This document shows positions 27,801-42,800 of a stretch of DNA of 64,000 nt, piece by piece (within the stretch, counting starts at the first letter, position 1; each line of letters opens with the position of its first letter). A model generated the notes under the pieces. That model had not been told where the DNA came from. It made no database searches and saw only the letters and a list, made by a program, of their open reading frames with translations. The stretch spans positions 428,795 through 492,794 of the forward strand of contig VWZL01001304.1 of the NCBI GenBank assembly GCA_013396915.1. Direction: 5' to 3'. The position numbers were made by a program, and so were the translations under genes. The stretch comes from Stercorarius parasiticus. Lineage: Eukaryota; Chordata; Aves; Charadriiformes; Stercorariidae.

Positions 27801-30800
27801 CAGGAAAATGTGATGGTTACTTGGGAAGACAAACACCGTGACTCCGAATGAATGACCCCCTTCCTCCTTCCTCCCTGCGGCTTTTATTGCTGAGAGTGAT
27901 GTCCTATGGTATGGGATATTCCTTCGGTCAGTTGGGGTCAGCTGTCCCAGCTCTGTCCCCTCCTAACTTCTTGTGCACCCCCAGCCTACTTGCTGTTGGG
28001 ACAGTCTGAGGATCAAAAACCGCCTTGACTCAGTGTAAGCACCGCTCAGCAACAGCTAAAATATCCCTGTGTTATCAACATGGTTTTCACCACAAATCCA
28101 AAACATAGCACCATACAAGCTACTATGAAGAAAACTAACTATCCTAGCCAAAGCCAGTAGTATACTTATGCACAAGCCCATTGTAATTACTGCATTCTGT
28201 CAGTGGAATATCTTTTGTAAGCTTGTCTACCACAAAGGCCAATGTCAAATCCTCAAATAACTGAGTAGTTGTGAGAGCTTAGGTCACTGCGAGTGACCTT
28301 TTTATTTGAGGCACCAGATAGGAAGAATTGTTATACTTTTTAGTCTGTATGTAAACTGTTTTACTAATATATGATAGAGTAAAACAAGACACAGTAGAAT
28401 TTGGAAATAAGGTATTTTAGTCCCCACTGTGAAGGGACCCACTCTCGAAGGGACTTAAAGAAGAGGTCATAACTGCTGTAGCTGTTTTCTGTTGGTGTGA
28501 TAAGTGTGATTATTTTATTTATTGTTTATGGTGCTCAGTAGGCCTGGTAAGGAGCTGCACCGGATTAAAATAATGGGGGTTGGTTGTATCATTTCCCATT
28601 TCTTTAGATTATAGCATCTTGGCAACTTTATTTCAGAAACTGATTAGTGCTAAGGAACTTGAAACACCTTTTTTTAGTCCCACAGAAGGAGTACTTACTA
28701 CCTGCCTCAGAATCTTAGAAGTTGTTAAGGCTGCAAGACAAAGTAACACTGAGTTTTGCAAAACAGAGCATTCTTACAGCGTATTTGGGGGTAGATATCA
28801 ACCTCAGGAAATCATTACTTTGACTAATATGACTGGCACTTTCAATGTCTGCTGTCCAGGGAGATCTGTGCTTGCCAGTCAGCTTGAGCAGAAACCTTAA
28901 TGACACGTTTTTGAAGAAAGGAAGGTTATTTAGATGCAATAATCCTGTTTCCTTAAGATATCATACCACTGTGGATATCTTTGCTATTGGCACTAAACTG
29001 CAGAATTAAAGAAGGATCATAGCTCTTCTGTAATATGTTTAATATGGGAGCAGGAGGCATCCTGGGTAACATGCATTCACTCAAATGACATTGCTGCTCA
29101 AGAAGTTCCAGTCTTGCACTCATGAAGTGCCTGTGCACTTGTAATGAGATCCAAACTGTCTGTGTGTCAGTAAGGACAAGTCAGTGTAGGATAAAAAAAA
29201 TTATTTTTCTGTAAGATGGATAACTTAACAATACTAGAGAAATAAATGTCTTTGTCTGACTTCTTTCGTTTGTCAGCATGTTTGACTTTTTCCTTTTTTG
29301 ATTCTGACCTTTACAGTGAATTTCTTGTCTAGTTTTTCTTCAGTTCAGAATAATTTTGACACTATATTTAGAGGTATTTATGCTAATTATATTTTATTAC
29401 CTCTAAGATTAAAATGATTCACAGACAACATGTTTATGTTTAGCTAAGTAAAGCTGAACTTTTTCATTTTAGAGCCTAGTTTGTAATCTGGAAAGAATAG
29501 TAGTATATGAAAATTAAAATTGTAGTCAGAAATATAGCTAAAAACCAAAGTATACAAATTATACAAAACCAGAGACCAGAATTCTGTAATACCAACACTT
29601 GTCAAAGCGGGAGTGACTTATGGAAATTACTGTGTGATTCTCCAATTAAAGTCACTACAAGTACAAAGGAAGAGGTGTGTGAAGAGTGAGAGATAATACT
29701 TACTTTTGATGGATATGAGCCTGTGAACGCAAGCTTCACAATGTCTTCACAATGTTTGGAATTTTAATTATAGCTTAAATATGTGTATAGAGATTATCTG
29801 ATCAAATGCTCATTAGCTCCTCCGTGGGTTCCAGCTGAGAGAAATCAGACAGCATGGACCCTGATTCTGTAACTGGTTAAGTTCATTGCAAACCTCATGT
29901 TGATTTTAATTATGGGAAAGATCAGGTCCTGAGTAAGAAGCATTACCAAAAATGTAGTGTGATTTATTACTGTGTATTCAGATACTCTGCAAATCAGTTT
30001 AGTGTTTCACTGGCCTATTTAGTGTTCTGTCAACTTGTCTGAATTACTAGCTGCTGGGAAGAATTGTTAGCAATGGTTGTAGTGATCCATTGCTGGAGGT
30101 GATCTTATTGTGTAATACCAGAATAAATAACATTAAAAGTATATGATTTCACTTTTCCTTAATTTTTTATTTTTAACTATTCCAGCATATACCTACTATT
30201 AAACTTTATTCCTTATCAATTCATATTTACAAAGTGTGGTCAGCAATGATTTGTTATTGTCCTCTTTTAGGCAAATTGCTGTAGTTCAGGAATCTAAGCT
30301 TTAAGAGTTATGTGATGATAAGTATTGCTGTGTATTTTGATCCTTCTTCACTAGCGTATATCCTGTGTGAATTTGGATTTTTACTTTGTTTCTTCTTCCT
30401 ATCTGTTTTCTAAAGCCATTTACATTATTTTCAATGTGCTTTCAGAAGACTTCTGTATTTTATGACCTTTCCAGGATGCCCTCTGTCTCCTTTTCACTTC
30501 TGTAGTATACTTTTCTGAAATGGGTTGAAAGATAATGTATTCCAAATTAAGCCTTGTCAATGGCTTTAACAGGGACGTCTTACTCTCATTTTTTTATTCT
30601 AATATTTTTCATCCTGTTTCTTATTTAATCTAACACCTTCTTAGCTTCTTTAAGCGTGCAAAATATTGAGTAGAATTTCTGAGTGTTTGTGGAAATACAT
30701 ACATGTCTTTCTCAGTTTTATACAGTTAATTTAGAATTTTAAGGTGTGCTTAATCTCTCTGATCTTACATTATTTTTGAGTTTGGACACTAAATGGTATG

Positions 30801-33800
30801 TGCTGTTGTGTTCCGCAGTTAATTAGTTTGTCTTGAAATTTTTCTTAAGTTTCTAAGTTCTTTTTGGCCTTGCCTATTGTAATCACATTACATGCAGACT
30901 CTTAATTTCACTACTCCTTGCCCTTTCAGATCATTCGTAAATATATCAAAGCAACAGATATGGGATTTTGAGATACCATGCTGTTGACCTATTCTTTCAA
31001 TGAAAATTGATTGCTTAATCTTACTTCTACATTTTTTCATTAGTATTAGAATTTTTCATCTCACCTTCTGACTACCTCACTTTTTAATAGTCTTTTATGC
31101 AGGATTTTATTCAGTTCCCTTTAAAATCCTGTCATTGTGTCACAGTTGTTGGATTGCTTAGCAGTTGTAGGTCAGTTTTCCTCTTTTGTTTTTGTAGTCT
31201 TGGTAGAAATCAAGGCTCTTGAGTTTGTTTCATGTGCAAGACAGAAAGTGTGCTGTTTTCCTGTAACAAGCCTTTGTTCTGAGGTGCATTAAAATAGCTT
31301 TACAGGAACTCTTTTTTCTCTTGAAACAAATTGTAAGTAAAGTCACCATGATAGTGGCAATAGTTAACTAATATGGGAAATTCATCATCTATACTGTTAG
31401 AAATATACCAAGTACGTTTTCTGTTTCACCTAGTTAAGTGATTTCCCATTCATACCACGTGACAGTGATGTAGACTGTTGTGCACCTTGCAACCTGTTTT
31501 GCAACTAAAAGTAAAAATGCTAATGATGCAAGTGTTTTTAGTAATATCAGCATTTATGGGGAAAAGTCGAGTAGAAGACTTTTTTCTGCCCCTCAGTGAA
31601 GAAATTAATTTTTTTGCCTGTTGTATCTTTTTTTTTCTTTTTTTTTTTTTTCCCCCAGCCATTTGCTAGACTGGTAATTCAAGTCCTACATATATTACAG
31701 AGGGAGCAGACCCTTCAGCTACCATCTGAGGAGGACTAGAATAACATGTGGTATTGATATGTGTGAGAAAGAGACATTTGTGATGGCACAGACTTGAAAG
31801 ACTGTTTTGCAGTTGATAGTTTCTTTATGTTCAGTGCCATCAGTGAGAAAATTATGAAGCTTGCCTGAAACTCGAAATACTGAGGCTGGGGTACATCCCA
31901 CAGCACAGTCTGTTATTTTTACACATACTCACTGTGGCTAGTACGACTGTATTTTTCCATGAGGTTGTACTCAGAAAGTTGTAGCTGATAGGTAATATGA
32001 GAAGAAAATTACAGTCTATGCCTATTACGTGTCTGTCATTAGAATAATTCCAAGTATCACGTGTATGTTTCTTTCATGCGTGATGGGATCTAAGAAAGTA
32101 GAGGTGTTCAAAGTATTACATTTCATGCTGGTGTTATATATATTCTGTGACATTTAGAATGTGACTGCGCAAGGTAAGTCTTTTCTCCATCACTAGATGG
32201 AAATCTTGGAAGCACATAAAGGAAGAGTTTCTGTCAAATAATCTTGTAGGAATGGCTCTTGAATTAGTAATGAAGTCTCTTCATTATGGTTTTGTATTGT
32301 TTTACTATGTTTAAGTATGCAAAACTCATTGAGGTATTTTTTGGGTTGTAATGCAGTAGATGTCCCTAAAATTCAACTACTGTTGGTCTTAGTTCTGCTG
32401 CGGTGGATTCATTTTTTGGTGTAAGGCATACTTCCGCATGTGTTATTGACCAAGATAGTTCTCTTGGGAGCGTGGGGGAAACTCCTCTTTTCTGCCTGCT
32501 GAAAAAAAAATAATAAAAATAATGGACAAGCACCAGCAGTCATTGTAAAATTTTAACCTGATGTCCCTCTATTTCTTCTGCCTTTCACCAAATCCATTCT
32601 CATGAACAGCTGTAACAAAAGGCCCATGCACAGTCTATAACAAGGCCTAACAGTGTCTCATGGGAGTGTTTTCCTGACAATTGTTGTAGTTGTTATTATC
32701 TAGTTATTATTATCTCTTTCTGTAATTATGGCCAGTTTTCCTTTTCATAATGCTGATAAATCTGGTATTCAGGGTGAAAGTATTCAGAGTGAAAGTAAAG
32801 TCCGTATCCCCTCCTTTGACCTTGTCTACTGTCTGCAAGTTCCTTTTCACATGAGGAATTGAAGTCAGTAAAAATGACATTTGTCCACAAGGTGACAGTG
32901 CAGTAGACTGATTAAGTGAAGATGGCTCTGAACTAGATTCAGTCACTAGCAGAGAAAGAAGTTGACTCCCATTTTGTTTAATTAACGTGTGTGGTGTGAA
33001 ACAAAGTCTTGTGCTTAACTACACCAATGCCTGTTCAGAAGTCCAATTAAAAGTTTTAATGTTGGCAGACTGTTTAAGTGCGAGTGAATAGGTAGCATGA
33101 GTAGTTTTGATATCTGGCTGAAATTGCATGAACCTGCCAGGGTAGATATTTTGAAATTCTCTCATGCATACCTGTTCAAGAAACGTAGTAGAGAATCAAA
33201 ATAAATCTTTACTAATTCAGATCTGCTTTACATTTTCCTTTATGGAGAGGGACTACCTTGGAATATTTCCAAATAAATGGATTCACTTTGTGTGTATTTC
33301 TATTAGGAATGAGTTAAAGCATTCTGAATTTATTTGGACCGAATACTGTATGAAGTTAAAAGAAACAGAGGAGAAGATTATAAAGGATGAAAAACACCTT
33401 GAGGAGTTAGTGAAGCAAAAAGCAGAAATCCAGGAAGATGCAAAATGTTGGAACAGCAAAGTGAGTCTTGAATATTTATAAACAAGCAAGTAAATTAGTA
33501 TCTTTCATTGAAAAGTACATGAATGCTTGCATATTTTGTATGTTTAAGAGTTAAGGTCCTCTGTAAAAGTAAAAATACAAATACTGATTTAAAAATAGTG
33601 TGGTAGATTCTATAGAACTCCCATGTTCGTTCTTCTATTGTAGTATTATTTTTCAGCTTTAATTATTAAAAATACAAGAATCATCTTACATTCCTTTAAG
33701 TGACCTGGATATTTTTTGTTGGATGCACATATGCTTAATATTGCTTATCTTGTTAAATCATATGGAAAAAAGTATGCATTTAGTGGGACAGCATGTGTTC

Positions 33801-36800
33801 TCTTGAATTAGTAGATTTTTTGGCCTGGGATGGCATGTGATGCGCTCTTACAGCATGCATACCGATACCCTATTTTACTTAAAATTCCCCTGTTTCTGTT
33901 ATATTTGTCTAGCATTCATTTTGAAATCTCATTGTACTTGGCAGTTTAAGATCTGAACTGGAGTTCTTCACAGTGACTGACTAGGCGTTTTCAATTAATT
34001 AACAGCTCCATATGTGGACACAATAGAAAATGCCTAAAACAGGATTTAGATGCTCACAAGAGAACTTGTTCTTTTTTTTTATATGTATATATGTGTATGT
34101 ATATAAGTATAAATAAAGTATGAAATTCATTCTCTTGTACACGCCCAGTACTGTTGTGGTTTGTGCGTCTAGATAGCTAGGTCCTGCTAAGGATCCAGTG
34201 GAATCCAGAATCCAGATGGAGTATTCCTGAGAAGCTGAATTTACAAAGCATGCCCAGAACTTAACAAAAAAAACCCAAAGCACACCCCCCCCACTCCCGC
34301 ACCCCACCCCCCGCTGAAAAAGTAAAGATACAGTCATGTTAGACAGCCACCAATGGGCATGTTCTTGCCTTTTATTTCCAACTGTCTATTACAGTTTTCT
34401 TCCTGTTAACTGGCACCAGTAATGCTACCAACTGATACCTAGAAGACCATTGTTTTCAAATAGAGCCAATGCTTATTAGTAAACTTTTTTTGTTCATTTT
34501 TCCTTATGGAAATGTTTCCAGCTGGGTTTGCCTGACCTGATATACTTCAGTAGGTACTACTTGGGTATTAAACCAACACAAGGGAAAGGGAGAAATGCAC
34601 AACATGGGTAAGGTGGAGCATGGAACTGCTCCATTTGGTGACCACCTTTGGTTTGATTAGTTTATGCTAAAGGTGAGCCAGAGTTCATTTTAGCATAGAG
34701 CTGACATTTTATTGTCAATTTCCTTCAAAAACATATCTAAACCGACTAACTGAATAAATCTTTATAAATAATAGTGGATTTTCAGAAAGTTCAAAGTGAT
34801 TCTTCTGATCATCATTACTGGGATAATGGAGTTATTTTGGGAATCAGGAAAATTTTGGGATTATTTTCAGTGACTTCAGTGGGGTTTGAATTGGATCCAA
34901 ATTATAACATGACAATTGTCATGTACATCAACAAGTTTGAAGACAGAATTAATGATGTGAACCAATATTTTTCTGCATCTTTTTTCCCTTTTTTAATTCG
35001 TGCTGGTTTTTAAATTTTGTATATTACTCATTAGGAGTGTTACAACTTCTGGCACTGTAACGACAATTGTGAGTTTTCATTTTTCCATGTTACACAGATT
35101 TGCATTAAAAAAGGTTTCTGTATGCATTACATCCATTTTCTGTATCTACATGGGCTTTGCTCTTCAAATATTAGAAGAAACCCTTATAAAATTAATCTTA
35201 TACTTAACTATTCCTTCTTTATTCTTTTGTCTTCATTAGTTACCTGCAGAGTGTGGCAGTATTTCAGGTCATTCCTGTCAAAACGTTTGCTCTGAAAACA
35301 TTGAAAGGGGGAAAACTGTTTCTAAATCATGTTTTTCCTATGTACTAGCAATTTAAAAACTGTGACATTTTGCTCACACTTAATCCATTGGGTTTTTTTC
35401 CCCTGTAGTTGTAACCAATTTCTCTTTGTCTTTCCCAAACTTCCCCTGAACTGTATATCTTAGAATATTTTATGTATCAAGAGACTTAACAATTTGCTTT
35501 TTTATCTCCTTTTTCTAGATGAGTAAAGGTGCTTCTTTGCAGGTTTTCCTCACAGATCATGTTTTTTAATCCCTAACTATTCAGGTTAGGACTAGTTCAG
35601 TCCCCAACTAGTTAAGAAGAAGCAACCATACAAGAACAACCAGTAGAATCCTACATACAATACAGCAGAGCTATGACGTTCTGCTCTTCATCAGATTCTT
35701 GGGTTAGCAGTAGGAAATTACATGCCATTTAGAGTACCTGTGTCCTAATTCTGTCCTGATCTTCCCATATGTATTTTTTACCTTTATGCTAACATCTTTA
35801 TCAACCTTGATCTGCTTGGGCATGTTTCTTGTCTGATCATATTCCAGTTAGACCCATATCTCTATGGAGAATGTATAGGTAAGTCCTGCCAGGATAGCTA
35901 TGTTGTTTCAGCCTCTGTAGAAGAAGGAGAGGTGAAGGAAACAAAGGTCATTAGGGTCAGTGTGAGCAGGTATGCCTTTATTTATCTGAAGCCACTTTAG
36001 ATGTTTTCCTATAGATGCTTGCTTCCCTAACATCCTTATTTTTCCTTAAGCTCCAGTGATTGATCCATCACTGAATCTCTGTATGAATCTGTATTAAGTC
36101 AACAGGTATATTGAAATTAAGGAAAACCTTGAGACTGAGAGTAACGTAAGGTATTTTGCTCAATTATATCACGTATATCATGTATAAATTAGCAGGCTGT
36201 GAGTGTGTGCTTCCTGATACTGTGAAGTCTAAAGATTCTGCTAGGATACACCGCAATGTAAACGTGCATATGAATAATATAGCATGAAATACGTCTAGTT
36301 ACTGTTTAATAGCCTTCCTTTGAAATTTATTTTTAAATATATTCTTAATTATTACAAAGAAATATAGGAGATACTTGTATTACTTACTTCATAAAATATT
36401 TTCTAGATAGAAGATTTGAATAATAAAATAGCTGCCCAAGGAGATGAGAGCGTAAAAATATCAGATGCTTCTTCTGAAGTAATTAAAGCTCTGGAAGAAT
36501 TAGTAAGTTTCTTACTGTTTTTTTATAAATGAAGTAAAAATGTTTGCATACTTGCATCTTCTGTGTTGGCCTGAAATAATTTCAACTTATGCTAAAGGTG
36601 TTTTAATGTTTTAATGTTCACTAGAAATCCACCAGGGAAAGTGATCTACAGAATAGAAAGCAAAAGATTCTCAATATTAGTGAAGCATTGGACATTTTGA
36701 AATGTGAAAACGAAGAACTTAAGGGAGAAAATGAAGAGACTATGCAAAACATTGGAAATAGGTAATGTGTGCAATATAAATACAGGAAGCAAGCATTATT

Positions 36801-39800
36801 TTTTCACTGAAAGCATGTCTATAAAAGTGAAACTTGCTTTTATTTTAATTCTGTCTGTAATTTAACATTTCAAGAATTTCAAATCACTTCAGGCTGAAAT
36901 TTATAATCTACCTTTTTTGGCCTTCACTTGAAAGAAAATAACTAAAATTCTGCAATAGGCAAAATATATACTTTGATAATTAAGAACAACAAAATGAGGA
37001 AGATGCTGAAATTCTCTTTGTTAACAGAAACCTCAGTCCCAAAAACATTTTGGTAAAAACTGTTACGAATTTAATTTGTGGGGTTTTCGTATATAATGGT
37101 TATAAACATACAATCTGAAATGTGCTTTTCTCTATTTTCTTCGAGTTCTTGTAAGACATTATGCACACATCTTTTGTAGCTCCTCAGTTTATTGATTCGA
37201 AATAGCTATACTTCAAACAATTTTTTTCGTAATATTCTCAGTGCATTTATAATATAACAGCAATTAAATCAAATTTTCATTCCTTCTTCCTTTGGACACT
37301 AGGTGTATGCTGGTTTTATGTATCTGACAGGTTGTCTTCTTTTTTCCCCCCAGTAAGTAACTTTGGATTTTATTGTCTGNGGATTTTATTGTCTGGTTCC
37401 AGCAAAGTCATCTGAAAAAAAAAAAAAAAGTTCTTTAAAATAATTAGGTTATTACAAGTTTTGTAGAAACTGATGACTGAGTTGAATACAGACATCCTGT
37501 CAGCATGAAGACATTCCATACCAGCTCCCCCCAAATTCCATACAAGAGATGTGGAAAAAGGATGGGGATAAAAAGATGAAATAGAAGAGGAGGTATGTGC
37601 ATAGCCCTTATTAATGCTCCAAGTTGGAGCTCATACCTTAAATACCAAAGTAAATCAACAATGGGACACAAATGGGTAAGAAACCAGGCTTCATTAGTTC
37701 TAAAGTTGATAAAACTACTTATTGGGATTATTAGAACATTTTAGAATTAGTGCTGTAGCTCTCCAAATTTATTATTTTCAATTTCATTGACATCTTTTTT
37801 AATGGATTAAAACTTTTATTTCATCATACATGTCAGACAATGGAGAGAGATCTTGCCCGTGTTGGGAGTATTAACTGATAAGCTGAAAGAGGAAACTCAG
37901 ATTTGTAAAAACACGTACAGGCAAATGCGGAGCATCAAGAGAGAGAGGAGTTCTCGGAAAACAGATTTGGGAAGCATTATTACTTGAGACCATCTTGTAC
38001 ACTAATACTTTACAGGGGTCCTAGAAAGACTGGACAAGTTCACATTAGAAATCCTTTGAGCGTTAACTATTTCATATATAATTACTGTTGTGAGCATGTC
38101 CTGATTATTGCCCTTCCACATGTTCAGGAGTTCAAGAAACACATCTCAAAGTTCAGATTTAAGACCCAGAGAATGGTTATGACAAGTTCCTAGTAATGAA
38201 GGATTCCAGGTGCTCAGTCTATTTATGTCTTTAAAGTATGATCTGAAGATATACTTTGAAGGGAAGATATCTTTTCAGGCTGCTATTTAGTCTAGTCCCA
38301 GGAAACAATGAGTGGAGGCTCAATATAGAATTCAATTTTAAGTATTTTTTTTTAAAGCAAAATACTAATTCAGAAAAATTACCTTTTAAATCTTGCTTTA
38401 GTGGAAAAACAGGATTCTTAGTCAGCCTGATACAATCCCAGATTTCTGTTCATCACTTTCTTATGATAATTTAAGTTACCTCTTAGAAGGATTTTCTGGA
38501 ATGCTATTTTGTAGAACTCCTACACTCTCTCAATTCTACTTTCAAGACCACTGACCTAGCATGAAACACATTAGTTCTTAAGGGAGAAAGCAATTGCTAA
38601 TCCCTACTAAAAAGTAGAAGTTGTGTGCATTCCTCTTGTGTGTTACTGAATGTAAGCACAAAGGAAAAGTGCTGTTTGTAGCACTTTTTATTTTAAAATA
38701 CCCTTTTATCTTTTTGGAGTTCTTGACTGAGTAAGGGATGTTATACACAAAGGCTATAACTATAGTTCTCTTTGGGAGGTTGCCATTAAGTGCTATGAGA
38801 GAGGCAGGATGCTTGGTTCTGCTCAGGAACCTTTAAATTATTTGATCTGCCACTAATCTCTTGACATTTATTGGAAATATTTTGCATGTCAGATCATTAG
38901 TTTGACACTCCGAGCCTTTTCTAGCCTCTCACAAACTTTCTTGATATAATTATGCTTTATTTTTCATTTTCCTTTCTGAATACATTGTGATTTCTGTACG
39001 GTCTTTTGTATTAGGTAAGAATTGCAGTATTGTATGGAATTGTTATATTCTGTCAGAATGTGACTCTTAAAATCAACACGTTGTCTCATGTTAATCTAAG
39101 AATTGGAGTGCTTGTTTTGATTAATTGTGTACTAACAGAGTCCTGATATTACTTCAACAGGACTAAAAAGTGAGTGACTCTCCGCCTCCTACTAGGCTGC
39201 AAGAAGAGAGAGAATTGTCTTCTAATGATCTTACAGAAAGCTTAGTTGTGTATCTTTCCTATTTAGAACATGCAGTGCACGCAAGAAATGCATTTCATAC
39301 TCACCTGAGATTCTAGGGGCATATGCAGTCTCATTTCCTGTACAAGGTGGGTAAAAAACAAAGCTCAGCTGCCCCAAATTCATCTTTACTGACTGAACTT
39401 CTAAATTTGTGTCCTACTGCTAGTACTTTTCTTTAAAGTATTTCTCTCCTAGTTATGTTTTGGTAGGGTTTCTAATACTGGTCAACTGGGAATATATGTT
39501 GGATTGTCTAAACAGTTTTGATTTCTTTCTCTCACCTTTCCTTAAGACAATTCTTATTTTAGATCGGTTACCCAACAACCCCATGGTATGGAGATTCGAT
39601 CATAACTTCTGTTCCTGTTATGAACTGCTAATTTCATAAAACTCCCCCAAACCTATCTTCTATGGTGACTGTCATATTAAATAAGAACGGGAAGTGTTCT
39701 TACAGTAATAATTTAGAGGAGAGTTCCAAATATCTCAGTGCTTTTGAAAAGAAGATATACTTCCTCAATTAAGTAAAGGCTGCTTTACTGGCTAAATAAG

Positions 39801-42800
39801 AATGTCTTCTGCATGACTTTTCTGAAGCCTGGGGAACAGATTTTAGATATAATTTTTCTTCTCTCCTTATGGAAGCTTAACTAACTGCTTCTGCTGATCT
39901 GTAAGCATATGATTTATACCATGAGATATGCAGTCTTCTTTTGAAGACTTAACCATTTGTTGGGCATCATCTCATAATGCAAAAAATAAAAAGATGAGAT
40001 GTGACATTCCTTTACTTAGTCTTTATTCTCAGAGTGTTTTCTTGAGCATTTCAGTTTTGTTTAGCAGAGATAACGTTTCACCTGCAACTACCTGTCTTCC
40101 TTTTCAGAGGAAGAGGTAGCATTGCAACAAGAAAAAGATGAGCAACCTGTATCTTTCATTGTCTCATATACTTTAACAAGAGGAACATCTTTGTAAGTGT
40201 AGCTGGACATCATTAATTTTCTCTTCTGTGTCTTTCAAACTGACTGCTTCAGTCATACATAGAAAAACCTTATGATAAACAGTTGGATCATGGATACAAT
40301 GCAAAGATTTTTACATCTGTTTGGTACACTCCCTTCTCTCAGCTCTTGTTTATGAGAATCTGCTTTAGCAAAGAGAAACTTCTTTTCTTCTTTGACAGCT
40401 ACAACCAGTTGTCAGTCTGGACAAAGTGACACAATTTTCTTCTTTGGATCATAATGTAGCAGCTATGAAAAAGGTACTCTGTTTCAGACCTTCATGTTCA
40501 GATGGTGACTCTAGCTTTTCTGGTTCTTATGTCTCAATCTTCACTACACTAATTTCATGTCTTTTTAAAGATATATGATTGTACAATGCAATAATACGTG
40601 CAGTTCAGGTCAGTTGTCCTGGCTGTGTCCCTTCCCAACTTCTTGTCAGAAGGGGAGCAAAGTGGAAAGAAGAGAAAGTGCAAACACCTTTCAGCAATAG
40701 CCAAAACACCAGTGTGCAACCAACGCTGTTTTAGTCACTAATCCAAAACACAGCACCCTGCGGGCTGCTATAAAGAAAGTAAACTCCATCTGAGACAGAC
40801 CCAATAAGCCTGTCCAAGGGATTCCATGCCTATCCTGAACTTCACTGCCACTCAGAATTATTCTCAAAGTAAGGTTGGACTTGTCATTAACATCTCACTG
40901 TCCCCACCTGTCTGAAACAGTTTTGTTACCAATATCTTCCCATTGTCAAGACCATAGCTCTCTTTTTACACTTGATTGAACTTGAGGCACATCTATCTGT
41001 TGGCTGTTTTTTTCTCACTATCCAGTTCCTCATTACTTCTCACTAGTTTGATCTTATTATTTTTTACTAATTGATTTCTTTGTTAATATGTATTTAGCAA
41101 TATGGAATAAATGGTCAGAAAGGTCAAAGATTTTTATGTTGTTACAAAATTAATTTTCTTACTAGATTTGAAGGGGTTTTGATTGCTAGTCAACTCCCTT
41201 ATTTTCACTTCATGGTAGTCTCTTCCCATCCTCAGTGCACTGAAATCTCTTTTGTGCTTTTCCATCACACAGTTCTGAAAAAATTAGGGCAGGTGTTTTC
41301 TGTTACTAAGGATCCCATTTCATAGAGAGACTTAAACTTATTTCTTATGACGATGATGGGAACAACTTTTAATCCTTTTCTGACTTGTTCAGATTCTGAC
41401 TGAATCTTCTTGAGTACTGTTTCTCTTAATAGGAAAAAAAAATCCATACTGTTAGCTGATCCCCTTTATACTGTGTTGTTTTTCTCAAATTACCTTATTA
41501 CATGAACAAAGCAGTTGGTTTGTGAGTTTTTTTGATACAGTGTATAGACATCTTCCTGTCAATAAATGTAAAATCCTTACCTCCTCTTACAGAGAATTAG
41601 CAATTTCAAAAAGTTCCTGTGTTTTTTCTTGATATGAGAGAGAGACAGTTCTACCTCCTGCATTTTCTAAAATGGATATCGTATTCTCTCAGTTACTTCT
41701 ATGAGCCTATTGAAGTGGGCCTCCTTTTAATAATCAGAAGTGTACTTCAAATAATATTGATGGCATTGATGAGGGCATCTTCACACACACTGATATTGAC
41801 TGCTCTGCAGAGACATCCAGAAATAGTGTTGCCTTTAGGAAAATGATCTTGAATTCCTTTTTTTCACAAAGTATTACAAATCCTATATCCAGGTAACTTG
41901 TGATTGAGTTTAGAAGGATCTAAAATACAAAGCTTATGCAAACAAGTATTTGTGTAGTGAAAAAAGTTCCAATTACTGGAATACTTTAGGATTTGTTGTC
42001 CATGTGAACATTCACCCCCCATCTGTGTTGCCTTTCCTTCATAGTATGTTAAGCATCTTGAATGAAAGAAGCTGAGGAAAACCAGTGCATTTGACCTGAT
42101 ATATACCCTTTTCCCACGAAGGCTGAGTATATCTTACAGATACTATTAGATCAGAAAATCTCAGGTCCTCATGCTACGCACACTTACTAAATGTGTGAAA
42201 GCTTTGGGAAAGAAAAATCAAAAATTTAATATGCTTCTCAAATGGGGACAGAGTTCCTGAGTAAGCCCCAGAAGCTATGATAACATTTTCAATGCCTGTA
42301 CATGGAGTGTAGTATGGAACACATGCACCAAAGAACCATAGTTCTTCCTTCAGCCGTAGTCCACTTGCTTTTCTGATTGGAATATTTATGTTCCTCTTGC
42401 ATCCATGCTTAAAGTGTTTTGACTTCCAGAGTCATGGGTAGCCTTGTATGCATCAAAACAATTTTGCTCCACGTGAAAGGAAATCAAAGTGGAATAGTCA
42501 TTGTTTGGTTCATTTCATTTCTTTCCTCCTTCAGCACAGATCTGCTTACTCTGCACTGTTCAGATGAATTGCTGTCTTGGCTTTGGTATTTTGAAATTTA
42601 AGTCTTTTTATAGTCATAATTTTGTGAATTTGTGAAACAATTTAGTCATTGCCTTCCAAAAAAGAAGATTAGCTAGACTTAAACCCATTTTAAGAAACAA
42701 TCAGGTGAATTTTTTAGGGTTTCTGGTGTTGACTGTTTCAAAACTTCCCTAGGCAAAGTGAGTAGTTAATTGCCCAGTGACCTTTTGTTAGTATTTTAGA

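Larger units (their letters stand above)
26259..33306 (+). other. CCDC178: CCDC178 intron 7 (7 kb)
   Basis: It contains a solo LTR (27581-28164), an ancient reverse CR1-like remnant (about 30460-31180) and a poly-T/C tract near 31628-31658. Open frames at 27282-27575 and 28580-28900 have no recognisable family and no compatible splice context. Confidence 0.7.

Noticed and set aside
31450..31662. Lys-rich minus-strand frame
   Set aside because: Product of the poly-T tract at 31628-31658.
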